From contig MNCI01004112.1 in the NCBI GenBank assembly GCA_015680685.1, positions 119,403 to 183,402 on the forward strand: DNA of 64,000 nt, written 5' to 3'. The DNA comes from Gnetum montanum (Eukaryota > Streptophyta > Gnetopsida > Gnetales > Gnetaceae). The translations under genes were made by a program, and so were the position numbers. Positions 12,581-23,711 of this stretch are shown here, in pieces; position 1 is the stretch's first letter, and each line of letters starts with the position of its first letter. Below the pieces are notes generated by a model that was given only the letters and a program-made list of their open reading frames with translations, was not told the DNA's origin and searched no databases.

Positions 12581-13425
12581 TGATAAGTAGTGAGGTACCC
12601 CTACACCTAAACATAGGAATCACAAGTGTTCACATGCAATCTAGTCAAACTCCATAGACCTTAAGTTCTTAAGTACACTAGTTTCAAGGAAGTGAAATCT
12701 AATTAGAATGATCATTGTCTTCTCAGTTCCACTTGTGTGGTACAAGTATATGGTTAAGTGCAACTGAGGTATGTGATTTTTATCATTTTATCTTTTATAA
12801 GTTTAATCACCTAGAATAAAAATGAAAGGTAGAGTAATTTAAGATCTAATTCATCTATTTCCTAACTAGCCTAATATAGGTACCTATTCCCACTCTCCAA
12901 ACACATCCTGAACACATATATCACTATTGCGTTACCAAACACTAAGTGTTTCTAGGTTACCAAGCACTACACATATGCTCAAAGTGGTCATGCTTGTGTT
13001 CATTAACAACTAAAAATTAATTGCCTAATTAAAGTGCATTAAAGTAAAGTAAAGTACTTTAATATCAAATGCATTAAAGGAAACATTAATCTATTCTCAA
13101 TGCTACAAGGATCATTAAAAGGATTTATGTTTATTCCTGTCATACTACTGTGCTTAGGTACATCAATGCTCAAACAAAGATCCATACACACTCAAACTCC
13201 TACTATGGGCACTCAGAAAGTATTCTAACTCTAGAGGAAAAAAAACTACAAGAGCTTCACTATGCTATGACAAAAACTATATGAAAATTGTATGAATAAG
13301 CACTATATTTATAGGTTAGCATATAACCCATGATATCGAATATTTGACATCGCATCTTAGGCTTTGACATCGAGTATCCAATATTAAGGCTCCGATATCA
13401 AAGTAGATCAAAACATGATTCATTT
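12581..13425 (-). repeat. Ath-1 5' LTR
   Basis: This aligns over its full length with the 3' LTR at 3455-4312. The U5 end is ...CTTATCA (at 12581). The U3 end at 13425 is decayed (expected CATCA, found CATTT), followed by the pentamer gcgat. Position 13421-13425 is therefore an estimate to within a few bases. Confidence 0.85.
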
Positions 13426-13430
13426 GCGAT

Positions 13431-14850
13431 ATTGGTAAAACTGATTAGGTGAAAAATCTTATTATAGATGAAAGAGACATACAAATTTTCATTTGCAATC
13501 AACACTATTCAAATTCCTTATTCAGAGAATGTAGTAAAAATAAGACTTTCAAAAAGCCTGCAAAAACAAGGTAATAGAATCAAAATATGTATGTTTTTAA
13601 GAGATTGGATTTATTAATGCTAAACTAATTATAATTTTTTTAAAATAGGTATGCTTCCTATTTCATAATGTTGGAGAGAATGTAAGAGATACAAGAATCA
13701 TTCCAAACAATAGTTATAACCAATAAATGTAGGAACTAGGAGGAAGCTAACACAAATATGGGAAAAAATGTTAGAGAAAAGATTTTATCAGATGAGTAGT
13801 GGAAACAAGTGAGTAAGAAATAATTTATTTAAAATATAATTCTTTATTTTTTTTATTATTTGCATCTTTATATCTTATTAAAAATAAATATTTGTTATAT
13901 TTTAGGAGCATTGTTGGCATATTGCAACCTATTGTTGATTTCATTAATTATATTGATATAGATACACCTGCATTAGAAGAAATTTATGTAATTTATGAAA
14001 ATATGTTAACAAAAATTATAATAACGGTTCTAGAAATGGATAGCTCTCTTGATTTTTACAGTGCTCAATAACTTCCATTAATTCTAAAAAGATGGAATGC
14101 TATAAATACCCCATTGCACATGGTTGCATATACATTAAATATTAAGTGGTATTCTTCAAAACATAGAGATAAAAATCCAACAAGGCCTTGTGATGATTTT
14201 GATGTAAGAACAGGTTTCTTAGAATATGTTAAATGGTTATATTCATCTTGTGAGAATAATTTAATTAGAAAGGAATGAATTAAATTTACTAAAGGACATA
14301 CAAAAGACTTTAAATGTTAAGATGTTATATTTGATATAAATAGAATAACTTAAGAAAATCCAATTGGATAATGAAGTTTGCATGGTGGAGATACTCCTAG
14401 ATTTCAAAATTTAGTAGTGAACCTTCTTTCTCAGGTAATACTATTAATTTTTCATTAAACATATAACAAATATAAATACACATTAATTTTATTAATATAT
14501 CTATGCAATGTCATGTTTGAAAACTTGAAATAGTGCTAGTTTATATATCATTATGCATTCTCTAAACACCATGATTAGTAGCTTGTTGGGTATAAAGCTT
14601 CAAATGAGTTTGTTTGTTCATCAAGTTTTTAATGTTTTGTAAAATGAATCTTTTAACAATGCAAAATTTCTTTCCTACTTTTATCATTTATGTAGGTTGC
14701 ATCTTTCTCTACTACTAAAAGGAATTGGTCAACATATTCTTTCATTCATAGTATAAAAAAAAATATTCTTACTTCAGAAAGAGTTGAAAAATTAGTATAT
14801 GTTCATAGCATGATTAGCTTGGAAGAATGAAAGGAAATAAAATATAGGCA
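13431..14850 (+). pseudogene. hAT transposase, downstream exons
   Basis: The frame continues from the part left of Ath-1. Exon A (13431-13570) ends at a donor ACAAG|GTAATAG. A 78-bp intron ends at AATAG before 13649, where YASYFIMLERM restores a typical hAT block. A donor CAA|GTGAGT near 13809 and an acceptor before 13906 open an exon with RWNAINTPLHMVAYTLN. The last exon from 14696 carries RNWSTYSFIHSIKKN and LVYVHSM, the hAT dimerisation domain. Stops (TAG, TGA) show it is dead. Two-exon and multi-exon hAT genes occur in plants. Confidence 0.82.
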
Positions 14851-15013
14851 ATCACCTACTCTTCATTGGGGATGTTAATCTAGAAGATGATGATGTTCTA
14901 ATAGTTGATGATAGAGAAAGTTATTCTACTGACTTAGTTAATGTTCCTAGAGCAATGAATCTTAATATTAAGGATTCAATCCTTGATGAATATGATTACC
15001 ATGCAAATGATAT
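14851..15013. other. hAT tail and flank of the solo LTR
   Basis: This short stretch has degraded Asp-rich codons that may be the C-terminus or 3' UTR of the hAT transposase. No hAT terminal inverted repeat could be fixed. Confidence 0.35.
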
Positions 15014-15810
15014 TGATGAGTAGCAAGGTATCCCTACACTCAACCATACGAATACAAGCGTCTCACGCGTGATCCGGTCGAACTCCAAGGACTAAGTGCT
15101 TACGCGTCTTAATGGAACACTTAAGGTTAATCAATCGCTGTCTTTCCAAACTTACTTGTATTATCATGGTTGTATGGTTAAGTCAGCTTGAGGTATGTGA
15201 TTTTTATATCTTTTATCTTTTTAATGTCTTATGCTAATAGGGGAAGGTGAAGAGACTAAGTGACTAACTTTCATTAACTATTCACTAAGTAAGTTCTAAT
15301 TGTCGTAGCACCAATATCTATTCCCACTTGCCACACACACCTTGAACCAGTGCAATGCTACTAGGATTACCAAACGCTACTCATTACTGGGTTACCAAGC
15401 ATTACACACATGCTCGAAACAGTTGTACTTAATGCACTTAACTAGGAGAGTCAAGGGTTGAGAGAGATCGATTATCTAGGAAAGCATATAAACATTTAAC
15501 AATAATTAAATCCTATTTAGCTTAGTCCACATGCTGCAAGGTTTATCAGAAAGTTCATCTTTATTTCCATACACAAATATGTGCTTAGGTACAATTTTCT
15601 TGAATAAAGATCCGTTCACTTTAAGACTCCTACTGTGGGCACATGGAAATTATTCTAACTTTGGAATGGTAAAATTGCTATAGTTTGGCTAAGGGTCCAA
15701 GTCTAGATGCCTAAAACAGGAAAAGTTGCCTCTTTTTTATAGACATTGCGGTGGGATGCGATATTGCGTACGCAATATCGCAAGGGCAAACGCAATATCG
15801 TGGCTCATCA
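15014..15810 (-). repeat. Solo LTR of an Athila-like family
   Basis: The minus-strand LTR begins TGATGAGCCACGATATTGCG at 15810 and ends in CTACTCATCA at 15014. The same five bases, gatat, lie on both sides (15009-15013 and 15811-15815), a perfect target duplication. No internal region or second LTR exists, so an element inserted and was then lost by recombination between its LTRs. It keeps several CpG sites in U3 and is related to, but not the same family as, the Ath-1 and Ath-3 LTRs. Confidence 0.92.
15757..15782. repeat. Perfect 26-bp palindrome in solo LTR U3
   Basis: The stretch is its own reverse complement, centred on TACGTA-like 'gcgtacgc' with GATATTGCG arms. A further copy of the half-site GCAATATCG lies at 15791-15800. 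It could be a symmetric binding site or a cruciform. The related GATATC motifs in the Ath-1 and Ath-3 U3 regions are degraded versions. Confidence 0.85.
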
Positions 15811-16030
15811 GATATTAATGACACAAAACAAAATGAAGTAAGGTTTACATATTTTCTCTTTAAAGTAAAGTAAGCAGAGAAAATAGGCTAAAAATTAGAA
15901 TTTCAACAATGTATTAGTTATCTAAATAACCTATTGTTGATGGTCATAAAATTAGGACTCTAAGTCCTAGTGGTAAAAATAAAATAAAATAAAATTATGG
16001 CCCCATGTTGAGCATGGGAATGTTGGGATC

Positions 16031-16050
16031 AACCTTTAGCCCCCAAACTT
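16031..16050 (-). promoter_or_regulatory. Tat-1 polypurine tract and proposed 3' LTR start
   Basis: The minus strand reads AAGTTTGGGGGCTAAAGGT followed by TGATCCCAAC. A G-run ending just before TG is the usual polypurine tract and LTR start of plant Ty3/gypsy elements. It lies downstream of the Tat-1 integrase once Ath-2 is removed. No partner LTR start is in the window, so this is inference. Confidence 0.5.
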
Positions 16051-17293
16051 AAGTTGCATGTAAGTGCAAGGATATCAAAAATTTATAGAAATTGCAAAGA
16101 TGGGTAAAGTAAGCAAAACATAAAGAAAATATCTAAGACATAGGTAATAAAAATGATCATGAAATCACAATGTGAACTAGAAATGTGGAAGATCACAAAA
16201 TAGAATAAAACATCAATTATGATTAAAATAATCATATAATTAAAGAAAAGTAAGTAGTCATGGGCCACCCTTTCATACCATCATGTTTTAATTAATATTT
16301 AAAACATAAACTTTATAAATTATAATTTAAACTATATACATATTATATTTTATACTTACAACTTCATTTCTAATCATTTCACAAGTAAAAGTCATTAGTA
16401 TAGAGGATATCTTTGAGAATGAGACTTATACTAAACTTCGTAAAGAGGACATGCTTCATGTAGATCATGGCTAGCCAAAAATTTCAAATTTTTCCTTAGG
16501 TTTTTTATAAAAGAAAATAGAAAGGGATAATGAAAAGGTCAAAGGGAAAACAAGATAGATAGAGGAAAAAATAGGAAAAGGTATGAGAGGATACTTTCTT
16601 CTTTCCTTCTTTTTTATGTTAGAAAATCAATCAAAGGGGATGAAAGGTTAGGATGAGGATTACTATTAAACCCCATCACAATAAGAAACTTATTACACTA
16701 CCAATGAATATGGTCCTCCTTTTTTTTCTTTAAAGTAAACTTTTCTCAATGTGCACTTCATTCATAAGGGAGGAATTCCAACATGAGTCTAGCTAATTAG
16801 CTGCACTGCTAGTGAACATGATCCTTTTGAAAAATTTGCACATGGTGTAGTTCAACCCTTATTCATGTGCCTTTAATTATGAGCTATGTTGCATCATAGT
16901 AGTTTTCTTGGGTGACTAAGGATTCTCAAGTGGAGATGAACACCCTTCGCCTTGTTGCTCATAGCATAGCCATGATTCATTACAATTGAGGGCTAGGGCT
17001 TATGAGATAGAAAAGGGATTTTCTAAGGTCACATAGTAATTTTGGCTAACCATTCTCTAATCTCACATGTCCTACATTCACATGAGCATGATAATAACAT
17101 GATAAGTTAGCATAAATCCCATTTTCCATAATCCAACATGACTAATAATATAAATACCTTGAAAAATATTAGAAAGAATTATAGAATTATTCAAATATAT
17201 CTTACAAAGTAGATTTTATAAAATAGTAATATGATATAACATGAATAATATATAAAACATTATACTTATATTATTCTCAAATGGTGTCATGAT
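16051..17293 (-). other. Tat-1 3' noncoding region (distal part)
   Basis: This is AT-rich and contiguous with 31730-31990 before Ath-2 inserted. One short, very hydrophobic minus-strand frame (16083-16268, 61 codons rich in Ile, Leu and Phe) could be chance or an env-like transmembrane remnant. There is no conserved domain and I do not call a gene. Confidence 0.45.
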
Positions 17294-18213
17294 TGATGAG
17301 TCACGCCATGGGTTATGTTGACTAGGCCTTGTCGACGTGGTCTTGTCAATGCGACCCCATCAACATGGTCAAATTAATATATGATTTGATGCATTGATGT
17401 GACCTCATCAATGTAGTGTCTATTTTTACCTATAAATACATGCTCACTTGTTGTGTATATGACAATCTTTTGTCATAGTTGTAGCGGAGCTATTGCAATT
17501 TTCTTGCTTGTAAGTTAGAATATTTTTCTAAGTGCCTATAGTAGGAGTTAAAGAGTGTACAAATCTTTATTTGAGCACTATTGTACCCAAGAATGGTAGT
17601 ATGTGTGATAATAAAGATGAGCTTTCTGATAAACCTTACAACAGATTGAAATAGATTAATTATTTTCTTTATGCATTTAAAGTTTTATGCAATTTACTTT
17701 AATGCTTTAAGTAATTAAATAATTAATTATCAAATAAATTAAGCTAAACTGAGCTAGATTAAATAATGATAAATTAATCACATAAGTACAACCACTTCAA
17801 CCATATGCTTGGTGCTTGTTAATCCTAGTAATGCTTAATGTTTGGTAACCTAGTAGCATTAAATGTGTTCAAGATGTACATGGAAAGTGGGAATGGATGC
17901 TTATTTTAGGATTAGTTAAATGTTAGCCAGTTAGATTAAATTAGCAATTAAATTATTGTATTAATTATTCTTTATTCTTAGGCAATCTAAAACATAAAAC
18001 GCAAAAATGATAAAAATCATATGTCTCAGTTGCACTTAATCATACCTTTGCATTTCACAAGTGTAATTCAGAAGACAACAATTACAATCATTATTTTTAC
18101 TTCCTAGGGACTAGCATATGTATAAGACTATAAGTCCACAAAATCTAATCGAATCACACATCAACACTTAGTGATTCGTATGGTTCGATGTAGGGTCTAC
18201 TCGTTACTTATCA
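17294..18213 (+). repeat. Ath-2 5' LTR
   Basis: Begins TGATGAGTCACGCC and ends CTTACTTATCA. U3 carries repeated CATCAATG/CATCGATG-type units before TATAAATACA at 17431. A T-rich R region and a polyadenylation-type GATAATAAAG follow near 17608. The 3' copy matches except for a missing block (see 3' LTR). Confidence 0.9.
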
Positions 18214-18214
18214 T

Positions 18215-18232
18215 TGGTGTTATTGTTGAGGA
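18215..18232 (+). other. Ath-2 primer-binding site (tRNA-Asp type)
   Basis: TGGTGTTATTGTTGAGGA lies one base after the LTR. Against the Athila site TGGCGCCGTTGCCGGGGA the differences are C-to-T or G-to-A. Confidence 0.85.
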
Positions 18233-18375
18233 CTTGTAGTTTGATATGTGTGCTACCTAGGAGTTAGAAAATATTATTTGAGATCATTGGAATGAACCTT
18301 AAACTCATAATGATTCGAAAAATAAAAATAATAATTATAATTAACACACCCTCTGAATTCTTCATTTAATCCAAA

Positions 18376-20137
18376 ATGTCTTCTTTTGATAGGCATGATG
18401 AATCAAAACCATTAATGCCCCAAGAATTCAAAGTGATGTACACTCATCTAAATGAGTTTGTACCTGATTTCACCTTCATCCTACATCAAAATGTATAACT
18501 GTAGTGGAGAGAAATGAAGGGCAACGTTGTGTTCCCTCTTGACCAATCTATTCCTGGGATGCTTCTCCAAAATCTTAAGAGGTTGGAAATTTAGGATCTC
18601 CATGATAAATATGTTATGTAGGATCATGACTATTGGGACTACCTCCCCATAGAAACACAATGCAAATGAGATCAGCACCAAGAGAAGTGTCATGAAGCTA
18701 TGAAGGAGAAATAGTTCACTAACCCCTTGTTCTTGCTAAACCAAAATGACAAGGATGATCCTCCCTCTTGGGATTCTCAACATGAATATTCTCCACCCCT
18801 TGACTCTAGTGAAGGAGGCTTGAACCCACACTTACAATTCATTATCAATAATTTGAGTTTCGGCAAAAGTGGAAGTTAAGGTAAGGGCTTGAGCAAGCAT
18901 TGTGATGATGATAAACCTGATGAATGTGGCCATGACAAGCAAAGAGGAGGTGGCAAAAATCATGATAGTGGTAGTCATCCTCCCTCTTCATCCTCTTCTT
19001 CCTCCTCCAAATCTAATTGACACTATAGAGGATGAAACCATGATGGAGGTGAATAGTAGGACAATGATCATAGGCTTTGCCATGAATGCAGGGGTAGTAG
19101 AGAATACCATAGGCATCATCAAAATCATGATGATAATGAACCTTTGCTAGCAACTTAAAGCATGCTGAATATTTTAGAGGTAGTTAAAATTCCAAGTAGG
19201 CATGTGAAAGATAGCAAAATCAAGAGGTTGGATATGAACAATATCCCCAGATTTGAAGGGGGATATAACTTAGATCCATAGATCCATCTTTAAGCCTTTC
19301 ACAATGCTTGTGCCTTGAAAAACATAGAAAACAAGTAACAAAAACTTAAGTTGTTTCTTAAGACACTCACAAAAGGAGCAAAAAGTTGGTACCACTTCTT
19401 GAAGCTGAAATCAATTTGTAGATGAAGTATGATGCTTGAGCTGTTCAATAATAAATATCAGATGTACTCTAAAGTGTTAAATTTGAGAAAGTAAATCCAA
19501 GGTTGGTGACAAGGAACACATGAACCCTTTGACATAGCCATGGGTAGGTATTATTCTCTTTTACATAAATGTCCTAACCATGGTTATTCTGAATAAGAGC
19601 AGCTTTGTCATATCATAGATGGGCTCCGATCAGAACTAAGAGCTCATTAGATTCAAAGGCTAATTAAGCAAGTTGCAAAAGAAGGTGAGTTGAGAAAATA
19701 AGAAAGTGCTAAGGAGTATAATTGGAACACTTCTATCAAGAAAAGGGAGGTACAATTTTGTGATAGTGAGAGAGGCACCACTTAATAAAGTCATGAAGCA
19801 AAAAACCTTATGGATTTAAAAATATGTATCTGAAATTTTGGCTAAGGTTGAAAAAATGTGGAAATCTTTGGATGAAAAATTTTAGACTACTCTAAAACTT
19901 GTAGAAGAATCTAAAGAGCAAGGTAGTGATTATGACTGCAAGAGAAGGATGGAAGCTAAATGTACATACCAAAGGGATAAGGGCAAATCTATTATAGTAG
20001 AAGAGGTTGTGGAGTCAGAATCAAATGATGATGGTGGATGTAACATCTACCATTATGAACATTCCAAGGGATGTTTCCCTGTTCTATCACATTTACAGGA
20101 ATTTGGGGTGTATGCTTTGAATCCTAAACTGGCATAA
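18376..20137 (+). pseudogene. Ath-2 gag with zinc-knuckle remnant
   Basis: The frame opens with ATG at 18376 (MSSFDRHDESK). A basic His/Ser-rich middle precedes the Gag core near 19370-19620, with GAKSWYHFLKLKS, EPFDIAMGRYYSLLHKC and GYSE. A degenerate zinc knuckle appears near 20038-20090 as GCNIYHYEHSKGC, where the second cysteine is Tyr (TGT to TAT). The Gag core assembles the virus-like particle. At least a dozen stops and some frame changes interrupt it. The start is supported by homology with Ath-1, where the same codon is ATA. Confidence 0.82.
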
Positions 20138-20868
20138 AAGTAAGGACCCAGAAGGTTACCATATCCTTAAGGCAACCGAAGGTAGGTCCACTAGCAACAA
20201 CAAGTTTATTATCCAAGTGGAGTTCCATCACAACCATACAAGTAGTACCATTAGTGACAGCACCTACAGTCATGGGGGATGCCACCACCAAGGCAACAAT
20301 ACCCTTATAGGTAATCAAATTCGTATGGGTACTATGTTCACCAACCCATGTCTCCATGTGACTCTTCTAATCACACTTTTTTTCAGGATCACTACTACCC
20401 TCTAGAGTACTCAAAACTCATTCTCCATCTCCTAGAGGGGAATCCCATATCCTTATCATCCTCCTCATCCTTCAACACATGTTCCTTCATCCTCAACCCA
20501 ATTATTTCTTACTTTATCCACACAAGGTAAAATTCCCATGCAATCATAGTAATGTAATGCTACTAGGACCATTAACTTACAAACGGTTTCTTATCTGAGT
20601 GGTTCAAAACCAAAATCCTATAAAATACCATTATTTTGAACCAATAGCTCTACAAAGCCCTCACCAACTTATGCGGGTAGTTGTCCTATGTCTCCTTCAT
20701 CCTCTACATCCATTTCTTTTGAGATCCCTTTAAACCAAATGCCTCTCAAGATCTACACAGTCATGTTAACCCATGCTATATTTGATAGGATCAAGGTTGG
20801 AAACCTTGCTCCTAAGCAACAAAATATGTCAACCTTGCTCTTGAGCCAAAAAAGATGCTTTTGAAGGT
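20138..20868 (+). pseudogene. Ath-2 gag tail joined to RT, protease missing
   Basis: Low-complexity codons for Tyr, Gln and Pro, readable in alternating frames, correspond to the Pro/Tyr-rich gag tail seen in Ath-3 (35997-36539). RT begins about 390 bp later. No D-S/T-G protease motif is present in any frame, whereas Ath-1 has one at this place. A deletion of the protease region is inferred. Confidence 0.6.
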
Positions 20869-22290
20869 AACCAAAAAATTTTCAATAGCCTTTTCTTGGT
20901 CATATTTTGATCCTTGGATATGCCAACATCACATTTACACCAACAAATTGTCAATAGCCTTTGCTTGATCATATTTTGATCCTTGGATATGCCAACATCA
21001 CATTTACACCGATCAGGCCATAAAGCCAAAGAGGCAACCATACTAGTGGCTAAACCCAAAATTGAAGTAGATCATCAAAAAGGAAATTGAACAATTCCTT
21101 AAGGTGGGGTTCATCTATCCAATTGTGGAGAGTGAGTGGATTAGCCCACCTATAATTGTGCCAAAGAAAGATGCCAAGTGGCAGGTTTGTATTGATTTCA
21201 GGTTGTTGAAGATGCTGACATTCAAAAATCATTTTCCACTAACATTTGTGGACTAGGTGTTGGATACTATTTCTATGCATTGCTATTATAGCTTTCTAGA
21301 TGGTTATAGTGGCTATAACCAAATTCAAATCATGCCCAAGGATCAAGCCAAAACAACATTCACAAGTTCCTAGGGGACTTTTGCATATCATAAGATGCTC
21401 TTTGGTCTGTGTAATGCCCCTGAAAATTTTCAACACTTAGTCCTACGCATTTTTCAATAGTAGATTGGTAGTGGGATGGAAGTATTCATGGATAACTTCT
21501 CCACCTATGGTGCTACATTTGAGAAAGCCTTGGATTTCCTGGACCAAGTGCTTAAAAGGTGTGTGGAGACTAATCTTTGTCTCAATTGGCAAAAGAACCA
21601 TCTCATGGTCTAGGAGGCCATTGTGTTAGGGCACAAAATTTCTCAAGCAAGGATTGATGTGAACCCTAAAAATATTAGGATCGTCCAAGGAAAATCCCAT
21701 TAGCTGGAAATCATTAAAGATAGCTGGTCATTCCTTGGACACATTGGCTACTATTGATGATTCATAGAGAATTTTTCTAAGCTCACAAATCCATTACTTG
21801 AACTTGCAAAGAATGATGCTCCATTCATATAGACTAAAGAATGTGAAAAGGAATTCTAGAGCCTTAAGTAGAGACTTGTAGAAACTCCAATTCTATGAGC
21901 ACCTAATTGGTTTCAACCATTTCACATCATGATAGATGCATCAAACTATGCCCTAGGAGCTATGCTTATGCAATTGGATAATTAGAAACATCCATATTAC
22001 ATCCACTACATAAGAAAAAGTATTGTAGATTCATAGCTCAATTACACCACAACGGAAAAAGAGTTGATGATAGTGGTGTATGCCTTGGAAAAGTTTAGGC
22101 ACCATATGCTTGGATACAAGGTGTTTATGCACACTGATCATAGTGCCATTTGCTTTCTGATGAATAAAGCAATGGTGAGTTCCCACATCATAGGGTGGTT
22201 AGTGATCTTGCAAGAGTTTGATCTTATAATGATAGATGAAAAGGGGACTGAGAATGTGGTTGATGATCACTTGTCTTGATTACAATGTGA
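20869..22290 (+). pseudogene. Ath-2 reverse transcriptase and RNase H
   Basis: RT copies the RNA and RNase H removes it. Visible blocks are FSWSYFDPWICQHHIYT (N-terminus, duplicated), EIEQFLKVGFIYPI, ISPPIIVPKKDAKW, FLDGYSGYNQIQ and the catalytic box FMDNFSTYGATF at about 21482-21517, where the second Asp is Asn. RNase H follows with IMIDASNYALGAMLM, LNYTTTEKELMIVVYALEKF, HTDHSAICFL and ENVVDDHLS. About ten stops occur, nearly all TAG. The order and the IDASNYALGA motif are typical of the Athila clade. Confidence 0.9.
20882..21010 (+). repeat. 69-bp in-frame tandem duplication at the RT start
   Basis: Two 60-bp copies (20882-20941 and 20951-21010), separated by 9 bp, differ at about two positions. 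The period of 69 bp equals 23 codons, so the RT N-terminal block SIAF(S/A)...QHHIYT is repeated in frame. Confidence 0.9.
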
Positions 22291-22443
22291 TAATAAAGAG
22301 GAGGAAAGCCTAATTTATGATCAATTTCTTGATGAAATTCTCTTTGCTGATGCAATAAATGAATGAGTTCCCACTGAACCAAAATGGTATGATAGCATCC
22401 TCACTTATCTTGTAACACCAATGATAGTCAGCATTAGGATGCC

Positions 22444-22552
22444 ATGCACACCATACCATGGCATCATTGAACACACCATCTTGAACACACCAATGATGCC
22501 ATGGAATCCTAATGCATTGGTGTGTTCAATGATGCCATGGTATGGTGTGCAT
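22444..22552. repeat. Perfect 35-bp inverted repeat (fold-back) between RNase H and integrase
   Basis: The arms 22444-22478 and 22518-22552 are exact reverse complements, with a 39-bp loop. The loop contains a further inverted copy of part of the arm (aatgatgccatgg) and the flank/loop pair cattaggatgcc and ggaatcctaatg. The result is a compound hairpin that replaces the start of the integrase zinc-finger region. Perfect identity inside an otherwise strongly decayed element points to later origin. Confidence 0.92.
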
Positions 22553-22599
22553 ATGATGGCTTGGTTCAAGATGCTCATGATAGTCCTTGTGGGGGCCAA

Positions 22600-23560
22600 T
22601 ATGCAAGGAGATGCATGGCCATTAAAATTTTGATGGAAGGATACTATTGGTTAAAACTCTTCAAGGATGACCACCAATTCATCTGATCTTGTGAACACTA
22701 TCAACCCAATGGTGAGATGACTGCTTGAATAGAGGAACCTCAATAGTGGACCCAATCATTGGAACCCTTTAACATCTAAAACATACACTTCATGGATCCC
22801 ATCACATCCATGTTAAATGAAAAGGTGTACATAATAGTTACTATTGACTATTGTATCAAATGGGCAGAAGTAGCAACTATCACTAATTATACATCTTCCA
22901 CTACTTCATGATTTGTACAATAGAATGTTGTAAATAAGTTTGGATTGTCACATGCACTAATTTTTGACAATTGTACTCATTTTATAGGTGCAAATTTTTG
23001 CAAGCTTATGCAACACTTTGGGGCTAAACATAAACTAACAACACCCTACCACCCCTAGGCCAATGGTTAAGTAGAGGTTACTAATAGAGAGATCATGAAA
23101 ATCTTAACAAGAACACTTAGCAAATATAGGAGAGAGTAGAGCAAAAAACTCAATGATGTCCTTTGGACCTACTGCTCCATATGGAAACTCCCTATAGGCT
23201 ACTCTCCCTATGGTGTACAAAAAATTACCAACTCTTCCAATTCAATCCAAGCTCTGTATACTTTCAACAGCCTATGACATTGATCTTGACCTTAACCTAG
23301 CACAAAAAGAATGATTGATCAACCTTAATGTGCTAGATGAGAATTAACTATTGGCCTTGTCCTTAAATGAAGTACATAAGGCATTCAGCAAACAACGCCA
23401 TGATCTTAGAATAAGAAAACTCAAATTTAAACCTAGAGACAAGGTCCTCTACTAGAACCCCACACATGTACCTCAACAGACTAAGTTTCAAACATTATAG
23501 AAAGGGACATATATCATTATGAAGCTTTTCCTTTTAGGGCCATGTTGATCTATAAACCTG
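22600..23560 (+). pseudogene. Ath-2 integrase
   Basis: The zinc-binding region survives as PCGGQYA (His of GGH replaced by Gln), then EGYYWLKLFKD and CEHYQ (second Cys is Tyr). The core has FMDP (first Asp), FDNCTHFIGANF (second Asp kept) and ANG-stop-VEVTNREI (Glu kept). The C-terminal part runs to a GPLLEPHTCTSTD-like block near 23440. It is disrupted by several stops. The 5' part is damaged by the fold-back at 22444-22552. Confidence 0.85.
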
Positions 23561-23693
23561 AGAGCCCAAATAAGAAACAATGGATCAACATGCAACAAGT
23601 TTAACCTTTCCATGAGCCCAAACAATCTAGTAAAATCAATGCCTCCTCAAATGGACAACCTCACTCAAATTTTTAGATCTCTTTCTTCTAACT

Positions 23694-23711
23694 CAATCAT
23701 GGGGGAGATGG
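23694..23711 (+). promoter_or_regulatory. Internal polypurine-tract-like motif after pol (Ath-2)
   Basis: CAATCATGGGGGAGATGG lies just past the integrase region. The real 3' tract of this element is ATCATGGGGCA at 31101-31111. The similarity suggests a second plus-strand primer site. The same motif is found at this place in Ath-1 and Ath-3. Confidence 0.45.

Larger units (their letters stand above)
3455..13425 (-). mobile_element. Ath-1, Athila-type Ty3/gypsy element inserted in hAT
   Basis: Two LTRs of about 850 bp flank, in minus orientation, a primer site, gag, protease, RT, RNase H and integrase. Total length is about 10 kb. Flanking pentamers are acaat (3450-3454) and gcgat (13426-13430), which differ by two transitions and fit a decayed 5-bp target duplication. 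Unlike Ath-2 and Ath-3, it has no post-pol ORF: after integrase only about 1.9 kb of noncoding sequence precedes the 3' LTR. All coding parts carry many stops, mostly TAG and TGA. Confidence 0.88.

Noticed and set aside
16083-16268. Hydrophobic 61-codon minus-strand frame as an env transmembrane domain
   Set aside because: Poly-Ile/Phe codons arise easily from A/T-rich DNA on this strand; no signal peptide or flanking coding sequence.
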